A stretch of 9,330 nucleotides of DNA from Candidatus Muproteobacteria bacterium RIFCSPHIGHO2_01_FULL_65_16 (GTDB lineage: Bacteria > Pseudomonadota > Gammaproteobacteria > Acidiferrobacterales > Sulfurifustaceae). A program made the position numbers and the translations under genes. The notes under the pieces are model-generated. The model searched no databases. It was given only the letters and a program-made list of their open reading frames with translations, and was not told the DNA's origin. Positions 5,894 through 9,330 of this stretch are shown piece after piece; within the stretch, counting starts at the first letter, position 1; each line of letters begins with the position of its first letter. Where the stretch lies: assembly GCA_001785175.1 (NCBI GenBank), contig MFSY01000046.1:1-9330 (forward strand), read 5' to 3'.

Positions 5894-6084
5894 TACTCCG
5901 GCTCACCCTCGCATTTGACCATGAATGAGATCCTGTTGATCATGCCGCGCACCGCGGGCGTGTCCTCGACCTCCACGGTATGGCGCAGCCGGCGCAGTCC
6001 GAGCCCGCGGACACAGGCCATGTTTCTCTTGCCCGTGCCGAAGGGGCTCTTCACCAGCGTCACTTTCAGCTTCTTCGTGGCCAT
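5893..6084 (-). CDS. rpmD: 50S ribosomal protein L30
   Basis: L30 is a small peripheral 23S rRNA-binding protein that many lineages lack. The product here is 63 residues, beginning [19 protein letters not shown] and containing [19 protein letters not shown] and a C-terminal [11 protein letters not shown]. Family alignment places the start at the ATG of 6082-6084, 8 bp after rpsE. The frame stays open further upstream, but that part overlaps rpsE and is not L30-like. The Shine-Dalgarno AGGAG overlaps the rpsE stop codon. The TAG stop shares its final G with the end of a 13-bp inverted-repeat arm, so the large palindromic element downstream abuts the gene exactly. Confidence 0.97.
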   Translation of the reverse strand: MATKKLKVTLVKSPFGTGKRNMACVRGLGLRRLRHTVEVEDTPAVRGMINRISFMVKCEGEPE

Positions 6085-6092
6085 CGTCGCTC

Positions 6093-6602
6093 CTAACCCA
6101 GGATCTCCTCGATCTTCTTGCCGCGCTTGGCCGCGGCGCGGGCCGGGCCGTGGATCGAGCACAGGCCCTTGATGGTGGCGCGCACGACGTTGATCGGGTT
6201 GCGCGAGCCGATGCACTTGGCCAGCACGTCATGCACGCCCGCGACCTCGAACACCGCGCGCATCGCGCCGCCGGCGATGATGCCGGTGCCGACGGACGCC
6301 GGCTTCATGACCACCCGGGAGGCGCCGTGGCTGATCTCGATCGCATGGTGCAGCGTCACGCCCTTGAGATCGAGCTTGACCATGTTGCGGCGCGCGTTCT
6401 CCATCGCCTTCTGCACCGCCGCCGGCACCTCGCGCGCCTTGCCGCGTCCGACGCCGATGCGGCCGGCGCCGTCGCCCACCACCGTGAGCGCGGAAAAGCC
6501 GAAGATCCGGCCGCCCTTGACGACCTTGGCCACGCGCCGGATGCCGATCAGCTTTTCCTGGAAATTGTCCGAGCGGCCTTCGCCGTCACCGTGTGCGGTC
6601 AT
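6093..6602 (-). CDS. rpsE: 30S ribosomal protein S5
   Basis: S5 lies at the back of the 30S subunit near the mRNA entry channel and contributes to decoding fidelity. The product has 169 residues. The N-terminal double-stranded-RNA-binding-like domain includes the loop [14 protein letters not shown] (about residues 23-36), the region altered in spectinomycin-resistant mutants of other species. It also contains [16 protein letters not shown]. The C-terminal domain carries [15 protein letters not shown] and [16 protein letters not shown]. The Shine-Dalgarno AGGAG overlaps the rplR stop. In turn the S5 stop TAG overlaps the rpmD Shine-Dalgarno, so three consecutive genes are linked the same way. 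I saw nothing resistance-like in the spectinomycin loop. Confidence 0.98.
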   Translation of the reverse strand: MTAHGDGEGRSDNFQEKLIGIRRVAKVVKGGRIFGFSALTVVGDGAGRIGVGRGKAREVPAAVQKAMENARRNMVKLDLKGVTLHHAIEISHGASRVVMKPASVGTGIIAGGAMRAVFEVAGVHDVLAKCIGSRNPINVVRATIKGLCSIHGPARAAAKRGKKIEEILG

Positions 6603-6611
6603 GCGCGTCTC

Positions 6612-6968
6612 CTAGAATTCCAAACCGTGTTCACGCGCGGCGTCCGCCAGCGCCTTGACCCGGCCGTGGTACTTGTAGCCGGAGCGGTCGAAGGCCACGC
6701 GCGTGACGCCCGCGCTCTTCGCCTTCTCGGCGATGCGCTTGCCGATCAGCCTGGCCGCCGCCGCGTTGCCGCCGTTTTTCAGCTCCTTGCGCACCTCGAC
6801 CTCGAGGGTCGAGGCGCTCGCGAGCACGCGCGCGCCGCCCGCGTCAATGATCTGCGCGTAGATGTGGCGCGGCGTGCGGTGCACGCACAAGCGCTTGGCC
6901 GGCAGGCCCGCGATCCTGCGCCGCACGCGTTGGGCGCGCCGCAGGCGTTTTTCAATCTTGCTCGCCAT
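6612..6968 (-). CDS. rplR: 50S ribosomal protein L18
   Basis: L18 binds 5S rRNA together with L5 and helps dock it in the central protuberance. The product is 118 residues, normal for bacteria. The N-terminus is very basic ([18 protein letters not shown]) and contacts rRNA. The conserved C-terminal half contains [19 protein letters not shown] and ends with [20 protein letters not shown]. The start at 6968 is 13 bp after the rplF stop. Its TAG stop is merged with the AGGAG Shine-Dalgarno of rpsE (TAGGAG), so termination and re-initiation are probably linked. Confidence 0.98.
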   Translation of the reverse strand: MASKIEKRLRRAQRVRRRIAGLPAKRLCVHRTPRHIYAQIIDAGGARVLASASTLEVEVRKELKNGGNAAAARLIGKRIAEKAKSAGVTRVAFDRSGYKYHGRVKALADAAREHGLEF

Positions 6969-6981
6969 GATGTTTTCGCCG

Positions 6982-7515
6982 TTACTTCTTCTTTGCTTCC
7001 TTCTTCACTATGACCTCGTCTACATAACGCACGCCCTTGCCTTTGTACGGCTCGGGCGCGCGGAAGTCGCGGATCTCCGCGGCCACCTGACCGACGAGGT
7101 GTTTGTCCGCCCCGCGCACGGTGACGCTGGTCTGGTCCGGACACTCGATCGTGATGCCGTTCGGAATGTCGTACGCCAGCGGGTGCGAATAGCCGAGCGT
7201 GAGGTTCAATTTCCGGCCCTGCACCGCGGCGCGGTAGCCGACGCCGATGATGGTCAGCCGCTTCTCGAACCCCTTGGTCACGCCCGTCACCATGTTGTTC
7301 ACGAGCGCCCGCATCGTGCCGGAGACGGCGCGCGCGAGGTTGCTCTCGGCCAGGCGCTCAAAGCGCAACTGCGCCCCGTCCTGGGTGACCTTCACCAGGG
7401 GGTGCACGGCGTATTCGAGGCTCCCCTTGGGGCCCTTCACGCTCACGTGGTTGCCGCTGAGTCTGACCTCGACCCCGCCCGGTATGGTGACCGGATTTTT
7501 CGCTATCCTGGACAT
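6982..7515 (-). CDS. rplF: 50S ribosomal protein L6
   Basis: L6 binds 23S rRNA near the sarcin-ricin loop and the GTPase-associated centre. The length of 177 residues is typical. Its N-terminus [17 protein letters not shown] leads into the first of two similar alpha/beta domains. The second domain ends with the diagnostic [11 protein letters not shown] at residues 154-164, then a lysine-rich C-terminus. The ATG at 7515 is the only start matching the family, although its Shine-Dalgarno is weak. It sits 25 bp after rpsH and 13 bp before rplR, so it is inside the tightly packed central block of the operon. Confidence 0.98.
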   Translation of the reverse strand: MSRIAKNPVTIPGGVEVRLSGNHVSVKGPKGSLEYAVHPLVKVTQDGAQLRFERLAESNLARAVSGTMRALVNNMVTGVTKGFEKRLTIIGVGYRAAVQGRKLNLTLGYSHPLAYDIPNGITIECPDQTSVTVRGADKHLVGQVAAEIRDFRAPEPYKGKGVRYVDEVIVKKEAKKK

Positions 7516-7540
7516 GTTCGCTCTATCGCCTCGTCCGGCC

Positions 7541-7933
7541 TCAGGAAATGATGCACAGCACTTCGCCGCCGAGGCCGGCCTGGCGCGCGGCGCGATCGGA
7601 CATGACCCCTTTGGACGTGGAGACGATCGCCACGCCCGTGCCGCCGAAGACGCGCGGCAACCGGTCCTTGGCCCGATACTGGCGCAGGCCGGGCGCGCTC
7701 ACGCGCTCGATGCGCTCGATCACCGGCCGGCCCTCGAAATACTTGAGCGCGATCTCCAGCGTCGTTTTACCGGCGTCGCTGACCTCGCGCCAGTCCTCGA
7801 CATAGCCCTCGTCCTTGAGCACCTGCGCGATGGCGCGCTTGATGCTCGAGGACGGCATGCGCACGCTGACCTTCTCGGCCTTCTGGCCGTTGCGGATGCG
7901 GGTCAACATGTCTGAAATCGGGTCGTTTATCAT
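7541..7933 (-). CDS. rpsH: 30S ribosomal protein S8
   Basis: S8 is a primary 16S rRNA-binding protein that organises the central domain of the 30S subunit. In E. coli it also represses spc-operon translation. The 130-residue product begins [17 protein letters not shown], the family N-terminus. It carries the rRNA-binding STSKGVM motif at residues 105-111 and ends [11 protein letters not shown]. The ATG at 7933 aligns with the family start. Upstream purines are weak: GGAAC lies about 10 nt away, at the edge of the heptamer-repeat spacer. rplF starts 25 bp after its stop. If S8 autoregulation exists here, the usual operator region upstream of rplE has been rebuilt by repeat sequence. Confidence 0.98.
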   Translation of the reverse strand: MINDPISDMLTRIRNGQKAEKVSVRMPSSSIKRAIAQVLKDEGYVEDWREVSDAGKTTLEIALKYFEGRPVIERIERVSAPGLRQYRAKDRLPRVFGGTGVAIVSTSKGVMSDRAARQAGLGGEVLCIIS

Positions 7934-7944
7934 AAAATCAGTTC

Positions 7945-8011
7945 CAAGTTACAAGTAGCAAGTGGCAAGCAAAGGACTGGTTGTCTCTTGTAACTTGCTA
8001 CTTGCCGCTTG
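7945..8011. repeat. Inverted heptamer arrays in the rpsN-rpsH spacer
   Basis: Two short arrays of 7-bp units face each other. On the plus strand 7945-7972 reads CAAGTTA, CAAGTAG, CAAGTGG, CAAGCAA. After an 11-nt centre (7973-7983), 7984-8011 reads TCTCTTG, TAACTTG, CTACTTG, CCGCTTG, which is four CAAGNNN heptamers on the other strand. The arms can pair as an imperfect hairpin (20 of 25 positions for 7945-7969 against 7987-8011). The array lies between the rpsN stop and the rpsH start without touching either gene. No spacer-repeat alternation is present, so it is not CRISPR. The unit resembles the heptamers in the secY-rpmJ spacer, which suggests a related family. Confidence 0.85.
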
Positions 8012-8021
8012 TTACTGTTGT

Positions 8022-8327
8022 TCACCAACTCGCCTTCACCACTCCCGGCGCTTCGCCGCGCATCATGACCTCGCGCAGTTTGCTGCGCGCCAGGCCGAAC
8101 TTGCGATAGACGCCGCGCGACCGGCCGGTCAGGCGGCAGCGATTGTGCATGCGCGTCGGGTTCGAGTCGCGCGGCAGCTTCTGCAGCTGAAGCATCGCAT
8201 CGTGGCGCGTCTCCTCGGAGAGCTTGGTGTTCTTGACCATCTCCCGCAGCTCCGCGCGCTTGACGGCGTGTTTCACCACGAGCGCCCGGCGGCGCTTGTC
8301 ACGTTCGAGAATTGACTTTCTGGCCAT
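8022..8327 (-). CDS. rpsN: 30S ribosomal protein S14, zinc-independent long form
   Basis: S14 sits in the head of the 30S subunit near the decoding region and contacts S3, S10 and S19. At 101 residues this is the long form. It has no CxxC pairs, so it is the zinc-independent (C-minus) version rather than the roughly 61-residue zinc form. The signature [10 protein letters not shown] lies at residues 63-72, followed by [14 protein letters not shown] and a C-terminal KASW. A good GAGGGG Shine-Dalgarno sequence overlaps the end of rplE, and the 7-bp gap indicates tight coupling. The downstream junction to rpsH is by contrast 88 bp and repeat-filled. Confidence 0.98.
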   Translation of the reverse strand: MARKSILERDKRRRALVVKHAVKRAELREMVKNTKLSEETRHDAMLQLQKLPRDSNPTRMHNRCRLTGRSRGVYRKFGLARSKLREVMMRGEAPGVVKASW

Positions 8328-8334
8328 GGACCCC

Positions 8335-8874
8335 TCAGCTCTTGAGCGGAAAGTTGAATGCCTCCAGCAGCGCCCTGGCCTCGGCGTCGGTCCTGGCGCT
8401 GGTGGCGATGGAGATGTCCATCCCGCGGATGGCGTCCACCTTGTCGAAATCTATCTCCGGAAAGATGATCTGCTCCTTGATGCCGAGCGAATAGTTGCCG
8501 CTGCCGTCGAACGCGCGCGGCGTCAGGCCGCGGAAATCGCGGATGCGCGGGATGGCGATGCTGATCAGGCGATCCAGAAACTCGTACATGCGCGCGCCGC
8601 GCAGCGTCACCTTGCAGCCGATGGGCCAGCCTTCACGCACCTTGAAGGCCGCGACCGACTTGCGCGCGCGCGTGATCAGCGGCTTCTGGCCGCTGATGAG
8701 CGTCATGTCGTTGACGGCGTTCTCGATGATCTTCTTGTCGGCCATGGCCTCACCCACCCCCATGTTGAGGGCGATCTTGGTGATCCGCGGCACCTGCATC
8801 ACGTTCTTGTACCCGAACTTGGCCTGCAGCGCCGGCGCCACGCTCTTCCGGTAATGTTCCTGGAGCCTTGTCAT
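8335..8874 (-). CDS. rplE: 50S ribosomal protein L5
   Basis: L5 binds 5S rRNA in the central protuberance of the 50S subunit and contacts P-site tRNA and S13. The 179-residue length is that of the family. The N-terminus [10 protein letters not shown], the block [16 protein letters not shown], the segment [20 protein letters not shown] and the C-terminal [18 protein letters not shown] are all characteristic. The ATG at 8874 fits the family start, but its upstream sequence is A/T-only with no purine-rich ribosome binding site. Initiation may therefore depend on low structure, or on ribosomes arriving from rplX across 142 bp. The gene ends in TGA 7 bp before rpsN. Confidence 0.98.
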   Translation of the reverse strand: MTRLQEHYRKSVAPALQAKFGYKNVMQVPRITKIALNMGVGEAMADKKIIENAVNDMTLISGQKPLITRARKSVAAFKVREGWPIGCKVTLRGARMYEFLDRLISIAIPRIRDFRGLTPRAFDGSGNYSLGIKEQIIFPEIDFDKVDAIRGMDISIATSARTDAEARALLEAFNFPLKS

Positions 8875-9016
8875 AAATAATTCAATAAATTCAAATTAAT
8901 ATTTTTGGAACCACAGATGGACACAGATAGAATCATGGGTATGTCCGTTCTGGATTTTTTAATCTGCGTTTATCCGTGTTTATCTGTGGTTTCAAAAAAA
9001 ATATATTCTCAAACCT
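8875..9016. repeat. Repeat-bearing AT-rich spacer between rplX and rplE
   Basis: This 142-bp spacer is AT-rich, unlike the GC-rich genes beside it. It carries an imperfect inverted repeat: the left arm 8905-8929 and the right arm 8971-8995 match at 21 of 25 positions when one is reverse-complemented. The right arm, read on the minus strand, is built of 10-bp units: AACCACAGAT, AAACACGGAT, AAACGCAGAT. From memory, this motif type is dispersed in the intergenic regions of many unrelated bacteria. I cannot confirm copy number here. The stretch just before rplE is almost pure A/T and shows no Shine-Dalgarno sequence. In E. coli the S8 translational operator lies at the rplX-rplE junction, so this spacer occupies a normally regulatory position. 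Confidence 0.8.
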
Positions 9017-9330
9017 TTACTTCACGTCGGCGACTTCGCCGCTCTTCTTGAAAAACCGCACCTTGCGCCCGTCGGCGAGCGCCTTGAACCCCACGCGCTC
9101 GCCCTTGCCCGTCGCCGCGTTGTAGAGCGCGACGTTGGAGACCTGGATCGGCGCCTCCTTTTCCATGATCCCGCCGGTCACGCCGCGGTTCGGGTTCGGG
9201 CGGGTGTGGCGCTTGACCACGTTGATGTTCTGCACCAGCACCCGGCCGTCGGGCAACACGCGCAGCACCTCGCCGTGCTTGCCCTTGTCCCGGCCCGCGA
9301 GCACCATCACCTGGTCGCCTTTTCGAATCT
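9017..9330 (-). CDS. rplX: 50S ribosomal protein L24, 5' end cut by window edge
   Basis: L24 is an early assembly protein of the 50S subunit that binds the 5' region of 23S rRNA. About 103 residues are visible. The reading frame stays open to the last base of the window, with [17 protein letters not shown] at the visible N-terminus, so the true start lies a few codons outside. A GTG at 9310 would start after the beginning of the KOW motif and is not credible. The KOW-type segment ([14 protein letters not shown] onwards) is followed by the family block [20 protein letters not shown] and the C-terminal [19 protein letters not shown]. It is the first visible gene of the spc operon. An unusually long 142-bp spacer separates it from rplE. 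Confidence 0.97.
   Translation of the reverse strand, partial: IRKGDQVMVLAGRDKGKHGEVLRVLPDGRVLVQNINVVKRHTRPNPNRGVTGGIMEKEAPIQVSNVALYNAATGKGERVGFKALADGRKVRFFKKSGEVADVK

Noticed and set aside
8960..8996. Promoter TTGAAA-17-TAAACG in the rplX-rplE spacer (minus strand)
   Set aside because: The -10 box matches only three of six positions and the sequence is part of the dispersed-type repeat, so the match is likely incidental.
9017..9310. GTG at 9310 as the true start of rplX
   Set aside because: The frame continues upstream to the window edge with L24-like residues (IRKGDQ), so the gene is truncated by the window, not started there.

Overview
The window is the 3' two thirds of a proteobacterial ribosomal-protein cluster, the end of the spc operon plus the whole alpha operon. 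Every gene is on the minus strand, so transcription runs from high to low coordinates. In transcription order the genes are rplX (cut by the right window edge), rplE, rpsN, rpsH, rplF, rplR, rpsE, rpmD, rplO, secY, rpmJ, rpsM, rpsK, rpsD, rpoA and rplQ. A strong intrinsic terminator follows rplQ. This is the Escherichia coli order. GC-rich codon use, an RpoA C-terminal domain and a SecY that match my memory of E. coli over long stretches, and a zinc-free 101-residue S14 all suggest a GC-rich gammaproteobacterium. I cannot name the genus from the sequence. S4 departs from E. coli: it carries the four-cysteine zinc site.

The encoded machinery is ordinary. It comprises large-subunit proteins (L24, L5, L6, L18, L30, L15, L36, L17), small-subunit proteins (S14, S8, S5, S13, S11, S4), the SecY translocon core and the RNA polymerase alpha subunit. 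All full-length genes look intact. Two proteins are atypical: L17 has a C-terminal Lys/Ala-rich tail of about 83 residues, and S4 starts at GTG.

The unusual part is the spacers. Many junctions are 7-28 bp, as expected, but five are expanded and each carries a different repeat structure. rplX-rplE (142 bp) has a 25-bp imperfect inverted repeat. rpsN-rpsH (88 bp) has inverted arrays of CAAGNNN heptamers. rpmD-rplO (300 bp) has a compound palindromic element with five consecutive hairpins, apparently inserted at TTAA in the loop of an older palindrome. rplO-secY (99 bp) is exactly three 33-bp tandem units. secY-rpmJ (72 bp) has nine in-phase NAGCYNN heptamers. rpsK-rpsD (111 bp) has a sixth, more degenerate, repeat-like sequence. 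The rpmJ-rpsM spacer (88 bp) shows no repeat but holds a candidate promoter for the alpha operon.

The most interesting item is the rplO-secY spacer. Its three 33-bp units form an 11-codon-periodic open frame that starts 4 nt after the rplO stop and ends in an ATGA overlap with the secY start. secY has no visible Shine-Dalgarno sequence of its own. This looks like a repeat array that keeps translational coupling, or a repeat-built small ORF. Downstream of rplQ, positions 1-227 hold the terminator and another hairpin repeat but no recognisable gene.
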